DNA of 64,000 nt from Hymenopellis radicata (Eukaryota > Basidiomycota > Agaricomycetes > Agaricales > Physalacriaceae). Below the pieces are notes generated by a model, which was not told the origin of the DNA, searched no databases, and saw only the letters and a list, made by a program, of their open reading frames with translations. Of this stretch, positions 1 to 12,059 are shown piece after piece (position 1 is the stretch's first letter; the number at the start of each line of letters is the position of its first letter). The translations under genes were made by a program, and so were the position numbers. The stretch spans positions 1 to 64,000 of the forward strand of contig JADNRX010000150.1 of the NCBI GenBank assembly GCA_015501595.1, written 5' to 3'.

Positions 1-194
1 TCTTTATGCAACTTAAGACGCGAGGCATCACTGCAAGTAACTTAAGACGTCAAGAGACACTTTAAAGCACCTTTAGATACTGTATATAACTTACATAGAA
101 ACCCCGAAGAACTTAGGAACTCACACACACTTAAAACTTGAACTCAGAAAGCTGACAAATAAATCAAGTACATAATAAATTGAGTTATTATTGT
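1..194. repeat. CTTAAGACG-containing terminal-like repeat DNA
   Basis: No gene. This AT-rich stretch lies just beyond the stop codon of the Plavaka transposase. It contains two copies of ACTTAAGACG (near 11 and 42) and several CTTTAAA/ACTTA words. The same vocabulary, in reverse orientation, dominates 18.6-19.55 kb. I infer that it is subterminal transposon DNA; the true terminus lies before base 1. Confidence 0.45.
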
Positions 195-3100
195 CTAAGC
201 TAAGTAAACCGTCTGATACGTGTATAAGCTAAGCCAATTGTTAAGTACAAAATGCGAACAAGTATCCAATACGGATGACTCGCTAATCGGAATATCCCAC
301 TGATCTTCGCTACATTTAGAAAAGTCAGGACTTAAATGTGCACTCTGGCGAATATTAGTCAAAGGTATAATTGACCAAGAACGGGTCTTGTTATCGGGAA
401 GATATGCTTTCGAAACGGAAGGAAGTTTATGAGTCCGAGCCCCCTTAGCCGAGAGTACCGGCTTCGTATACCATTCCACATATGCGAGAGCGTGCCGAGG
501 CCAATGAAGGGGAGTATTTATGGAGATTCCGTGAATTGAGATAGAGGCAGGAAGACGGAAAATGACGCGAATACGACCTATACGAGTATCTGAAATAAGT
601 TAGTATAGTATTCAGCTGCCAATGAAGCAAATATACCTTGTAATCCGGTACTCTCTGCCTCATCGCCAGTGATGACAACAACCGTATCAAACTGCCCACC
701 ATCCTGCGGTGATGCCTTGACAACATCCCGCACCTCAAAGTCATCACCCAAGCTCTCGCGCGCGAATTTAAAGGAGTAGTAAACATCCAAGCCGTTGAAG
801 GGAAGAGCTGGGTAAGTCTGAGCCGCGTCGCCAAGTACGTCTCGCCCCACAGCAATCAGATACGCAAGGAGATTGTCGGGGAAGCGAGGGATGTGGTGTT
901 GCGACGCGATGCGGCGAATGGGTTTGTTAGCAATGCTGGGATGTTTTGGCAGCGAGATCTGTTGCACACGACCACTGCGCAAAACAGGTGGTACAGACAA
1001 GGCAATCGCTGCTGAGACTGATGCTGTGTTTGATTTTGATTCTGCGCTCATTTAGTCAATAGCCGAACATGAAAAAGACAAAGAACATACCAAATTGCTT
1101 CTGAACCCAGGTTGTGTATCGCTTGAAGGCGTGAACATTCTCCTTGCGAACGACCCAAGTCGTCATCTGCGGGTACTCGTCGCGCTTGTTCGAAGCACGC
1201 CAACCTTTTTTAGAGAAGTCGATGTGGAGACGTTCGAACATTTCCGTGTTGAAGTTGTTCGTCGCCCCGAAATAGCGAATCGATTGCACGTAGTGTTGAA
1301 GGGAATGGAGTTTGGGAAAGTTGAAGTGAGTGCGAAGACCGACTTGAATGAAGTAGTCCTTGTTTTTGTGCCACGTGTCCAACGCAGCATCCATGTACCC
1401 CAAGGTATCTTCGTCGTGAGTGGAGTATTGCGCAAGATAAATGAAATCGAGAATGGCGCGGCATGCAGTTACACCGCGTTCGGGAAGGGATGAACCGACA
1501 AGACAGGCCAGAAGAATCTTGCCCATGTTCTTACGCTCAGTCCCGCTGATCTGGGAGAGGGCGCTGATCCCGTTCTTGAAGTGTCGAAGTCCAAGACCAG
1601 GAGGAAGACAGCGAATGCGACCGTCCATCTCCTCCTCAGTCATAAGAGTCTGACACCAGGAAATCAGGTGTTTCAGCACACCTTGATAAAGTTGGTGTAG
1701 AACATCGGGTGTTGTGCTGAGATGGATGTTGGTGTGAGGGAGACCAGCCCAAAATGGCTTCGGAGCATGACCTGAGACATTCTGAGCCATACAGGCCTCG
1801 AAATACGCAGAGGTGGAAGAAGTCGACGCCTTCGCGTCCGCCATCACGTCCAAAGTCCAGCGGGGTGTGCGGAACGGAGAGGTCTTGTTGTCCCCCATCT
1901 CGTCGGTCCTACACTGACATTTGGGACAAGAACCGTTCTTCGCACAGGTCACGAGACATTGTTCGGGGTAGTCGGCGACGTAACTTGCCAGAATAGGATG
2001 AACCCGACGAACAGCGCCGTCTCCGCTCGTCATTTCCACGCCATCTGTACCGAGGTGGCTGGGGATGTTGCCCGAGGGTAAGATAAACCGGATAGGCTTG
2101 CCGACTCCCAGAGAATTGGGTAAGTTGGGTTTTATCGGTGGAAACGATGAGGGGAGCAATGGTCCGACCCTTTGGAAGCTTGTCCTGTATAACATTGTAA
2201 GTCCATGTAGATCCCAAATTCCGAAGTTCAAAAGCTTACCTGAATGAAATTCCACCACTTTCCCGTCCACATCTCGTTGTAAAGGCGGTGATCCTGAGAC
2301 GCATCGGTGAAGAGGGTACTGGGCCTGTAAACCAGGTGTTCGGCCAGCTCGGGATCACCCCAGAGGGAGCGAACGGACTCGAGAATATCACGGTGGCGCA
2401 GGGTGAATTTCTCAGCGGGACGGTCGGGGAAAGAGAGATGTTTAACTTTCCATTTGCCAGCGCGGCGGGGGATGGAGTCAACGACCTTGTGGAGGCCCGC
2501 AGTATTGCTGTAGGAAAGCCCAAGCTTGTCCTTGACCTGTGAGACCAATTAGATAAAGATGAGCAAAGAGAGAAAGAAATACATACTCCGGGAATTCTCA
2601 AGAACTCGTTAAAGGCGTTGTGGCCAATGCCCTGCTCTACCATCCACTGCGCCACTCTCCAGTCGAGCTCAGAAGCAAAGGGCTTGTACCATTCGCCATT
2701 GCTGACATCTGGCGCGCCGCTACCATCCATCACGGTATCATCAGGGATCTGGGTACCGAAGAGCGCAGCCCACTGCTCATGAACGGTTTGCGTCATTCGG
2801 ATTACAGAACCAGCAGTCGAATCTCCATGCGGCACAGATACTCTCTCAGACTGCGTGTCCTCGTCATCATCATCGAGGTAACGTGCTCGGCCGCCCAACA
2901 GCGTACTCATCCGAACTCGCTGAGTCGAAGGACCGGGACCCGCCTGTCCAAAAGCCGGACAATCAGAGGCATCGACAGTTTCGAACACCTCATTGGCTTG
3001 GGCATGCTCCAACCATTCCCGAAAGACGACTCCCGCATCTTCGTCATCGTCGACATCTGCATCCTCGTCGTCAGGACGACCGTCCTCGTCGACATCCTCC

Positions 3101-3414
3101 ATCTCGCCCCCATCTGTATGTCCCTCTTCGGCGTCAGGGGTAACATCGCTGTCACCGATGTCGTCCTCATCCTCGCGATCTTCATTAACGTCGTAGAAGT
3201 CGCTGGCTGCTGCAGCGTCATTAGGCATTGACATGACCGCTTCCTCGAGCGTAGGCTCCACGCTGAGAGCCGCGGCGGCGATATGCTCGGGGTTCTTGCT
3301 AAAGGCAGTCCACCAGTTGCAAGATTTGGCCTGGCGCAGGTGACTACGCATCGCCTGAGGAGTGGCAAATGCGCGGGAACATTCTGGGTTTTCGCAAGGA
3401 ATGAGGGTGGGCAT
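195..3414 (-). pseudogene. Plavaka transposase, frameshifted and internally deleted
   Basis: This is a cut-and-paste transposase recognised by family resemblance. It starts with a C2H2-like zinc finger (residues ~5-35, C..C..H..C), followed by an acidic linker (~75-130). The body includes STDKTQL, YPVYLTLG, the VADYPEQCLVTC segment and the C-terminal YVEWYTKP block. Four introns fit with preserved frame: 2537-2586, 2185-2239, 1042-1090 and 590-636 (47-55 nt each). Two defects stand out. Near 2072 the frame changes by one base right after TLG. The roughly 60 residues that normally separate the NIP motif from the MTSGDG motif are also missing. The copy is therefore probably inactive. The start is the first ATG ahead of the zinc finger. 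Family assignment is firm; exact exon ends are inferred. Confidence 0.8.
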
Positions 3415-4614
3415 CGAGGACGTATGAACGGCGGGGAAAGGAGGGCAGAACGAAATGAGGTCGATGTATGCTGTGGGCGTCGTTAATTTAAGATAGCGCG
3501 GATTCGAGCAAGTAACATACCGTGCCAGGAAAAAACGTAAGTCTAGGGGAGATGATTGAGCAACCGATGGTCTGCTGTGGAGAAGTCGTGAAAGTCCATA
3601 AACCAGTCAGATCGACATACCGGTAATTATGGGGAGCTGCGATTCTGCGAGATCCTCGACGGTTGGGACAATACGATTGCTGTAGATGTGGTTCAGCGAT
3701 AAGAAGGGGAAGGACAGACAGGGAAAGATGGAAAGGGAAGAACGGAAAGGGCAGAATAGGAATCCAGAGGGTACTTATAGCGAACAGATTAGATAAACAC
3801 AAACAACACGACGCAAGGAGCAAGAGCACAAGACGCAGGCACTCACCGTTTGCAAATGCGGGATGAGGTACGGACACATGCGGACACAGAGCCTGTGAAT
3901 GCAAGTCAGCGAACTTAATAGATGTACACCGCGCGACAAAAAAAAATGGGAAAGATGTGGTTCAGACGCTGACACCCCCGCGACGATAGAACAAGATGAC
4001 AAGCACTCACCAGAATTCATCCTCCCCAAGTCGGCGCCACTAGAACAAATCTGAGTGGTGTGACGCCCGGCGCCTACCAAGCATGCCCGCCCAACAATCG
4101 CAATTGATCACCACTAGAACAAGTCTGAGTGGGTCCTGAACCGCTAGAACTAATCTGAGCGGAACATGCGCGCGAAGTGGCGGCCACATCAGGAAAATGA
4201 GTACTGGGCTCAGGATAACTGTGGTATGCTATGGTTAACTCTGACTGACCAGAGGACAAGAAATCATGTAAGTCAACAAATCAACTCTGAGAAAGGTTCA
4301 GACCTGCAGCCAAACTCAGGTTGCTCTGAGGTTGACTCCAGCACACTCACACTAACTCAAGATGCTGTCCAATGCAACTCAAACATATCTTAATTCTAGC
4401 AGAGCCAACCCCAGCCACGACCACCACAACACCGAACCCTGAAGCTACTCTCGACCCAGACAACAGATGCTCTCTTATCCAAGCCTTGCATTTCAAAAAT
4501 TGAAAATATTCGATATATTGAACAGATATACCATAATACTAAGAGAATCACAGCCATTGCACTAACAGTATCACTCTCTATAATGACTGACCTCGACATC
4601 CATCACCCAGCTTG
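3415..4614. other. Region upstream of the transposase, no gene seen
   Basis: No reading frame with recognisable content. It holds the three CTAGAAC-type repeats at 4040-4162 and an AACTCA-rich stretch at 4285-4385. A related AACTCA-rich stretch recurs in the same orientation near 8750-8830 (shared core AACTCA(A)GGTTGCTCTG). Confidence 0.5.
4040..4162 (+). repeat. Three spaced copies of a 19-bp motif (CTAGAACAAATCTGAGTGG)
   Basis: Copies lie at 4040-4058, 4114-4132 and 4144-4162. They match at all but one to three positions (AAAT/AAGT/TAAT core; GTGG/GCGG end). They sit 5' of the transposase gene, where many transposons carry subterminal transposase-binding motifs. That role is inferred. Confidence 0.7.
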
Positions 4615-5600
4615 CTCAGTCCTTGTGGTCATATTATGTATCGCCCTCCTCATCATGTATGCGTCGCGGTCCACGTCCCACGGTCCTCGTCTCGTATGTG
4701 TTGCGATCCTCGTCTCGTATGCATCGCGGTCCTCGTCCTTGTTGTCGTATTCGTCGTGATCCTCGTCCCCATCTCTCTTCGTGTTGATAACAGTCGTCGT
4801 GCTCATCGCGGTCCTCCCCGTCGTGGCTTGTTGCAGTTCTTGTCGCTGTGCGAGTTGCGGAAATAGGCTTCATGCTCATTGTGGTCGACTAGCTCGACGG
4901 TAAGCGAGGCAATACCACGGAGAATGCAGAGAGAAACCCACCTGGCTCGACGGTAAGGGAAGCGTGAGGAATCTCTCACCGTCGCGATCTACGAGAAACC
5001 TGACAAGGGTTGGATCAAGAACAGCCACAGAGTATGCCGAAAACGTACTATGAGTGCGCCGTGAACGCTGGCTGCAAGTACGCGCTGAAGATGCTGCTCT
5101 CTGGAGGAACGTGAGCACCCAGGACCAGGATCGCGGCTGGAATCGTCGTTGTGCTTGAGGTCGTGACCCTCGTCAACAGGCATGATCTTGTCCGTTGCCA
5201 GTGGTCCTCATCCGCAAGGACAAGGTGGGTTTTCGGCCATCATGACGGTAGTGTCATCGCGGGTGCTGTCCTGGTTGAGGACAAGATCGCTGTGCTCCTC
5301 ATAAAGGAGGTCGTTGTCGAGTCGAGGTCGTTGTCGAAGGTGGTCCTCATCTAGGGCATCGACATCAAGGTTCGTCGTTGTTGAGCCATTGAGGTCGTCG
5401 TTGTTGAGTCGAGGGCCGTCATGGAGGTCGTTCTGGTCAAGTCGCTCAGAGGTCATCCTCGACGGTCGTCCTTGTTGTCATTAGGCCAAGATCATCCTTG
5501 TTGAGGGTAGTCGTTGTCGTGGGTGGTCCTCGTCGTCGCGGGTGGTCCTTGCCGTCAGACTCAGTCACTTTCGTCTTCAGTCGTCCTTGTTCTGGCGGTG
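4615..5600. repeat. Degenerate GTCCTCGTC-type low-complexity tract
   Basis: About 1 kb is built from imperfect repeats of GTCCTCGTC, GTCGTTGTC and CATCGCGGTCCTCG. All open frames here, such as Asp/Arg-rich ones on the minus strand, are by-products of this composition. No gene is supported. Confidence 0.75.
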
Positions 5601-7600
5601 TCCTTTCTTGCGCCTGGGGGCATTCTCTATACTCAGCATTTGGAGCGTTAGCCAAGAGGTAGTCATTCACTGCAGAGGGTAACAACATTTGACTCACTTG
5701 CGAGGGCAAGCCTCCGAATGAACTTGTTTGTGGGGGGAAGAAGAAAGAAATGGTCGATCGACCTTGGACAAAATGAGATCGAAGAAAACCAACATGCACG
5801 TGAGGACGACGTGGCATGTTCGGCTGGAGGCTGGGTGGTCCGTAGATGAAGCGGTGGGCGGTAGGGGACCATGGATAGGCTACGCACGCATAAAAAGATC
5901 AGTATGCACTAAGGAAGTGAAATTGAGCAACGCACCGCGACACTGCCGCCTGCAGACGGTGCAGCGTCTATTCCTCCTGTCCTCGCTCTCACAAAGCCTG
6001 TCTATGGGATGCAGCGGGGCTCGTTTGACGCCAGCCTATTCAGGTCGGCGTCGGAATCGCCAAGTGCTGCCTTTTTTAATAGGGCTTACGCGACATGTAG
6101 CCCACAGTCGAAAGGGCGAGAACAAGAATGGAAATGAGGAGGTGGCAGAGAAGACGGGAGAGGCGTTGGTGCCAATTGTGGTGGTGGTTGAAAGGATAGA
6201 GGCGACTTGTGCAAACTGTGACCAAATGCTGTTCGGATCGCCGTCCCGTCAGCCGAGCAACGTTCAAACGCGTCGTTAACGTCGAACGCTATCACAAAGT
6301 GGACTAGAAATAGACGGGTAAAGAACTAAGTAAACCTACTTGACATTTGTATCAATATGGTCTAACTCAACGTCCCGCATCTTCTCTCTTGAGACAACGT
6401 TAGTGCTGGTAAGTGCAAGTATCATCTTGATGTAGACCAAAAAATGACCAAAAAATAAAACATTCTTACATGTTGCAGAAACACATCTGTAGATGTTTTA
6501 AGGCCTCAGTCGTCTCCGTTGTTGCGCTGGAGGCCGTTCAAGGTGCCAAAAATCGTCCGGACCGATCATCCGAGTAGTGATCCAGCCGGATTTTTGGCGT
6601 CAAGGTAAGTTTCCTACCACGACGACATTGGACTCATGCCTCTGAGCAACCCAAATTTTGGACGTATTTGCACCGGCAGACGTTTCTCGGCTTTCTCGAC
6701 TGTTCTCTGCTCTCTTTTTGGTATTGCGGACTCTCAGCGGTGGTTGGAATCACCCGGTTCGTGAAGCTACCGCCTACCGGCTACAACGACGACAGCACGG
6801 TGGGAACACTTCAAGGGTGTAAAGTGAAGTGAGAGGCTGTGTAGAGTGAGTTGCTGCTCGGTCTGCACTGCGAGGTGCGTTGGTGTTATTTTCGTGGGCG
6901 TGCTTCTAATTACTTTCTATCCGGATCTCTCAAGGCACTCTCCCGCTCATCTACGCATCTGCTGCGTAGATATCCGCCATCGTCAGAACACCTGCCCTCC
7001 GACCACCACGACGCACTGTGCTCGCGCCGCAAAGTCATCCTACCTTAAAAAGCCTGTGTTTGCGTTGGCCCTCGCTGAGACTGCGGCTCCCATGAAACCA
7101 CTTGGCAGCATCCAGACATACTACCCCATCCTTGTTCTCGATGGGCCAGGGCAGCAGTCCGACCACGTTCCGAATTCTACAAGGCGCGCTACCAACGCCC
7201 AGATCCTGTTCATCCTGTTCTGCAGTCCATTCCGCCCGTCTAATTCTATTAGCGCCGCTCCTTCTGTCCTGACTTACCGTCATCCACGGCAAGTGACCTT
7301 GCCGTCCAGGACCGTCGTCAGCCTCATCCGTTCAGCAATTAATGCAGATGCACATGCGATCCACGGGCTACTGCAGCTGCACCAGCCAATCGTCGTGGAC
7401 CGCAGAGCCTCGCGTCATTTCGGCGCACAATTTGCCTCAATACCGGATGCCATGTTTCCCCCACCTCCCCAACATTGTCACCCTCTGCCGCCCCACAAGC
7501 CAGTCACCGCGCCTCATGACGTGCCTGGGTTCTCAGCAGTGGCCACCATCACCACCCGTTCCACTTTCTTACTCCGCCCATGTTCATAGGCGTACCGCTA
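5601..7600. other. Intergenic/repeat-derived DNA, no confident gene
   Basis: Several 60-250 codon frames exist but overlap one another, lack recognisable domains and have no consistent splice structure. The one distinct structure is a hairpin at 6545-6598: GCCAAAAATC and its exact complement are separated by 34 nt. Nothing else is supported. Confidence 0.5.
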
Positions 7601-7979
7601 TTCGGAGGTCTGGCACCTATTGCTGTGCCCCAGGTCGAGATTCAGGCCGTGATGAGCCCACACCGGCGACAGCAGTACGTTTTTCGCCCTGTTTGGCCGT
7701 CTTATTCAATTCAACTTGTTCGCAGATTAGCTCGTATGAATGCTCCGCGCCGCGCTTCGACAATGGTTCCACGCTGAAGCATACTCCTTCGAAGGAGTCA
7801 CCCGTATCATCGTCGAAAAGCAGCAACGGCACCCTCTTTACTCTGCATCGACCTTTCCATTATCCCCGATTTCCAGTGGGATGAAAAGGTCCACGGCTTG
7901 ATCTTGATTGAGGACGTTGATGGCGAGGTCATACTCTCCCGTGATACATTCGTCCTTCGCCAGCGGTACTGCGAGGCGT
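7600..7979 (+). pseudogene. Broken coding relic, unknown family
   Basis: Two plus-strand frames carry protein-like sequence interrupted by a frame change. One frame (about 7738-7850) gives LRAALRQWFHAEAYSF followed by TRIIVEKQQRHPLY. Another (about 7847-7977) gives IIPDFQWDEKVHG then LILIEDVDGEVILSRD and stops at 7977-7979. A GTACGT..GCAG intron seems to precede it (about 7675-7727). The amino-acid make-up differs from the surrounding noise, so this is probably the remains of a repeated agaricomycete gene. I do not recognise the family and assign no function. Confidence 0.35.
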
Positions 7980-9176
7980 AGCCGAGGTCACTTCGCCACC
8001 ACGGCGATACCGCTCTCTCCATATACTCCCACACCAGCACTGCACGCCTCTCATCTCACCGATGCCGACATCCCTCCACTCGCTGGGAAACGTCTCGTTG
8101 ATAAACGCAGCTCGGGCTGCCCACTTCGACCTATCTGTACCTTCGCTCGAATGCCTCATGGGAGTGGCTTTAGGTATATAGGGTGTTAGAATGTTGCGAA
8201 TCGGGATGGTTTCGCTCTTCTTCTTGAAAATGCCCCGAAATATGTTCTTCTTCGGCGCCTGTCCGTCAGAGGAAACCGACGGGACACGGTAGGAGCTGGC
8301 AGAAGACGGCAAGAGGTCCGCGTAGGCGTAGTGGGGCGAGACCCAAGGTATGACGAACTTGTTGATATTATTATTGTTGCTTCGCACACTTTGCATCGAC
8401 GCCCGCATCCACGATCGTGTTGGTCATCACATTATGCACCTTGCCGCTGTACAGCTGGGTGATCGTCCGTCTCTTACTTACGGTAGATGAGAACAAGCTT
8501 AACTACGCTGTAGAAGAGTAGTTGAACCTGTTGGAGGGTATCTATCCCACACATTGACATCTAGTCGTTGATCTGTCCTCAAATCATTTTGACTCACTCA
8601 CGTGGCTTTCCAGACCCTGCTGAGGTTGCCCGTATGAACTTGAGCCACCTGGAAGCATGATGCACTGTTTCATTTGTACTGAGTTGATTCTAGATGACCC
8701 GGATCAGCCCAAGTGAACTTGGGAAAGTGCCTGCTAGCTCAGGTAGCTGGGAGCCAACTCAAGGTTGCTCTGTTGCTCCTGATCAACTTGATTCAGGACA
8801 GACTCTCTGAGTTGTCCTGAGTCCAAAGGCTGTTTCCTGATGCATGATGGCAAGAGCAAGGCGTGGGAGGGACTTGCACTCGATTCGGAATCTGTGCTGT
8901 GCACAGATTTAATCTCCGCTTCAAAAAAGTGGCCCGTGCGCAAATTGAAACTCCGCTTCGAGCTGCGATCCAACACGATCGGATCGCTCATTTAGATACC
9001 ATCTCCCACCACGCCCCCTTACCGCCATTATTGCCTCATTACTTCTTTGCCGCCGTGCCCTCCAAGCAATACGACCTTGCGTCTATTGTTTTTCTCTTCA
9101 GTACTAAGACTTTGCGTCTAGTGCTCCTTGCGTTCCGACTTTGCGTCTAACGCTTCGGCTACCCGAGGATTCAGAG
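7980..9176. other. No confident gene
   Basis: Overlapping short frames on both strands show no recognisable domain. The AACTCA/CTCAGG-rich patch at about 8620-8830 resembles 4285-4385 and is probably repeat-derived. Confidence 0.4.
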
Positions 9177-9400
9177 GTTTGTCGTCTTCTGGTGGCGCTA
9201 GTGAATTTTCGTCGGCGTTTTCAGTCGGTATGTTCTCCTGGATTTATTTTTTGAAGAACTAATGACTACTTGATCCTGCGAGGATCTAGAGGATTGTCGT
9301 CCTCTGGTGGCGCTAGTGAATTTTCGTCGGCGTCTTCAGTCGGTATGTTCGCCTCCCTTTATTTTTTGACGAACTAATGACTACTTGATCCTGAAAGCCC
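9177..9400 (+). repeat. Tandem duplication (~116 bp) with repeated GTATGT sites
   Basis: A ~116-bp unit starting at 9177 is repeated from 9293. It contains GGCGCTAGTGAATTTTCGTC, then TCAGTCGGTATGTT, then GAACTAATGACTACTTGATC. Further CGGTATGT sites follow near 9427, 9539 and 9663. Each looks like a splice donor followed by a branch-like AACTAATGAC or similar. This may be a duplicated exon-intron module at the 5' end of the gene starting at 9732. Confidence 0.6.
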
Positions 9401-11271
9401 AAAGATTTTTGTCGGCATTCACCCTCGGTATGTTCTTCGCTCTTCGCTCTCTGATGACCACGAGATGACTATGCTTCCCAGCAAACCAGCGAACTGCTCA
9501 GGAATCCAGACGACTGCCGTTGTCCTCGGCGCTCCCATCGGTATGTCGTGATATTCTCGAATCTATTGCAGTCATGAATATCTTGTCCTAGAATCGAAAG
9601 AATCAATCGTTGTTGCCGTTTTCATTGCGCCGCCCCGCCACAGTGCACTGACGCTATTCTCCCGGTATGTCTTCCACCATTTTAGTAGTAGACGAACTCA
9701 TAACTACTTTTCCGCTGATAGTATCAAAATCATGCCCAACTCCTTCGAAGGCGAATTGGGCCGCGTATTTGCCCGCAACGACATTTTTGTGACCACCCCA
9801 AACGCCACCTACATCCCCGATGATCTCCTCTTGGGCCCTCGGGACGTTCGTCTGCGCAAGAACTATTATTTTGGCCAGGACGACCCACTCCTCCATCCGC
9901 AATACTTCAACAACCGTGTCCCGCACCTCTGCTGCATTCCTCGGCCCGTCCTTGACCTTTCCACCGACGAATATTATATGTTCTGGTACACACCCCTTTC
10001 CCGACGACTTCGAAACAGACGGTGAATCTACTGCGCAGAATGTTGGGCTGATCAAGCAGTGCTGGCGCGAGAGGCTGTTTGACGCTGCACACAAACTACT
10101 CCGCAGTGTCCGCGACGAGCTCTCAAAGTCGGTAAACGAGCGGTTAGCCGAAGATCGGGTGCTGACAACCTTGCGCCATCGCCTTCGTTATTTTATGAAA
10201 CGACTCGATCTTGTGGCCTCATTCATTGAAGCCGTTTCCACCTTTCGCCACACCTGTCGCATCACTTTGGAGCTCCGAGGCCGTATGACCTGGTTGACTT
10301 CGGTCCGTCGGGCCTACTACGATTCAACGCAGACGCAGGACCGTGCTCATTCCTTGCGGGTTATTGGGGCTTTGACCCTCGACCTGAGTGTGGCGGAAAA
10401 TTTGCACCGTGTAAGTGTTTTTACTTTTTGGATTGGATTCTTTTGTCTCATCCTAGTTTTTCAGTCTCTAATCCCTTTTTGGCTGATTCGCCCGCTCAAT
10501 CGCAAGGAGGGCGTACGATCAACTGAGTGGCTAGATGAAACGGTCCCGCCTCCGCGCCCTCGTTGGATTTTGCCGGCTGAGTGGGACGATGCTCAGCCTG
10601 CGCATCCTACCATCTTCAAGGGTGACGCTCGCGATCTTGAACGTTACCGTGCCATGCACGATTTTATTGATTCTCAGATGTGCTCGTACACATCTTTCGC
10701 CCCAGCACCTCCTTCATCTGAACTTGCCGCCGACTCCGCCTCCTCCGTTGCGTCGTCATCGACTCTAGCCACCACCTCGGCTTCTCAAGATGTCGGAGTC
10801 GAAAGAACTCAAAACAAAAGAGAGCAGCGCCGCTCTTCACCTTGTAAGTTCCTAGTTTATTATTGTATTGTGCACTTATCTGATCGATTTTCTTCAGACC
10901 TCCAGACTTCCACACGCTCAGCGAAACCATCACCAAAGTCGAAACCCGCACCGCCTCAGCCTCAGCGCAGCAAATTCGTTGATGTAGCTACTCCCTTGCT
11001 GCCGCCCTCGATTCCCAATTGGGCGGCTGCGATGAAATGGGCAGGCAAGAAGGGCTTGACAGGCCAAAATCGCGAACCTTGGAAGGGGACACACAACGGC
11101 TACTGCCTCCCCGACCCCAATGCCATTGTCAGTGCGGGGAAGGAGGAAGTCATCGCCGGTCAACTCCGCTCGCTCTGCAAACTGTGGGATGTTTTGCTAT
11201 ACAGGGTGACTAGCAATTCTCTCGACGTCTTCAAGTCGAAGCAGTGGCGAGCAATTCTAATTTTGGACACA

Positions 11272-11279
11272 CACACGAC
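11272..11279 (+). repeat. 8-bp target site duplication, left copy (CACACGAC)
   Basis: Identical to 15662-15669 on the other side of the hAT element. Confidence 0.9.
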
Positions 11280-11488
11280 TAGCGTTTGAAAGTCAGGTCT
11301 TGTAACCGTTGAAAGACTGTTAACCAAACCTAACCTGACCGCACATAACCGCTGTGGGAAATGACTGTAACCACAGTCAGTAACCGGTCACAGTCAACAG
11401 TCATGGCAAAATGAAAGTATGAATAACTGCTGATAACCGACCACTAACCGGTCATGACCAGGCATAACCGGTGCCCAGAAACAAAATG

Positions 11489-11571
11489 GACCCCCACAGG
11501 AATTGAACCCGTGGTGTCCGACCAATTTGTACAAAGTACATCAGCCAATTTAACGGTTGCGCCAAGAGGTC
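11489..11571 (-). other. tRNA-like (tRNA-derived) sequence
   Basis: On the minus strand a 7-bp acceptor stem can be drawn (GACCTCT with GGGGGTC, two G-U pairs). The T arm is ACGGG-TTCAATT-CCTGT. There is a good A box (TGGCGCAACCG) and an exact B box (GGTTCAATTCC). The D arm pairs poorly and the anticodon loop is too long (about 13 nt between CTGAT and ATTGG). It is probably a decayed or intron-bearing tRNA gene, or the head of a tRNA-derived SINE carried inside the hAT element. Confidence 0.45.
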
Positions 11572-12059
11572 ATATTCATGACAAAGTTTTAGGTTCTACG
11601 ACACCTAGCACATGTGCAGTATGCTGCAAGAACAAAATACATCAATCCGCACTGACTGTATACTCACAGGTATAACCGTCGTTTTTGTTCGTGCTTTACG
11701 AGCACACCTGTGCTAAATAGCACAGGAAGCATTTCGCAACGCACGAGAGTCCACTCACGCCTCCCGAAGGTGAGACGTAGAACAACGTCTCACAACCGCA
11801 AGACAATGAGGGAGGAAAAGGGATTGACGGGGGAAAAAATAAGGATGCCGCCTGCAGCCGACAGCACGGCGTTGGTTCACAAGCCATCTATCCGGAGAGG
11901 TCGCCATCGTCATGGAGATAGGCAGCCTCGTTCGAGGGCTTAAGCGTCCTGCGGGCCGTTTCCTTGTCTCAAGACGCTGTTGCCTAGCCGTCGTCGTCGT
12001 CGTCGCTGCGGTTGGAGTCTCGTGGTAATAGTATCTGTAATAAGTCAGTACAAAACATA

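Larger units (their letters stand above)
1..4165 (-). mobile_element. Plavaka-type (CACTA-like) DNA transposon, degenerate
   Basis: The region is defined by the transposase gene at 195-3414 (minus) and by short-motif arrays on both sides: CTTAAGACG words at 1-60 and three CTAGAAC repeats at 4040-4162. Plavaka is a fungal cut-and-paste superfamily related to CACTA/CMC elements. No terminal inverted repeat or target duplication can be seen, because the left end lies outside the window. The boundaries given are approximate, and the element may be part of a larger unit reaching 19.55 kb. Confidence 0.55.

Noticed and set aside
1095..1493. 132-codon plus-strand ORF
   Set aside because: Antisense to the Plavaka transposase body.
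4603..5817. Asp/Arg-rich minus-strand ORFs
   Set aside because: Products of the GTCCTCGTC low-complexity tract.
6846..7589. 247-codon plus-strand ORF
   Set aside because: No domain, Pro/Thr/His-rich low-complexity composition, no splice or start context; kept as unannotated DNA.
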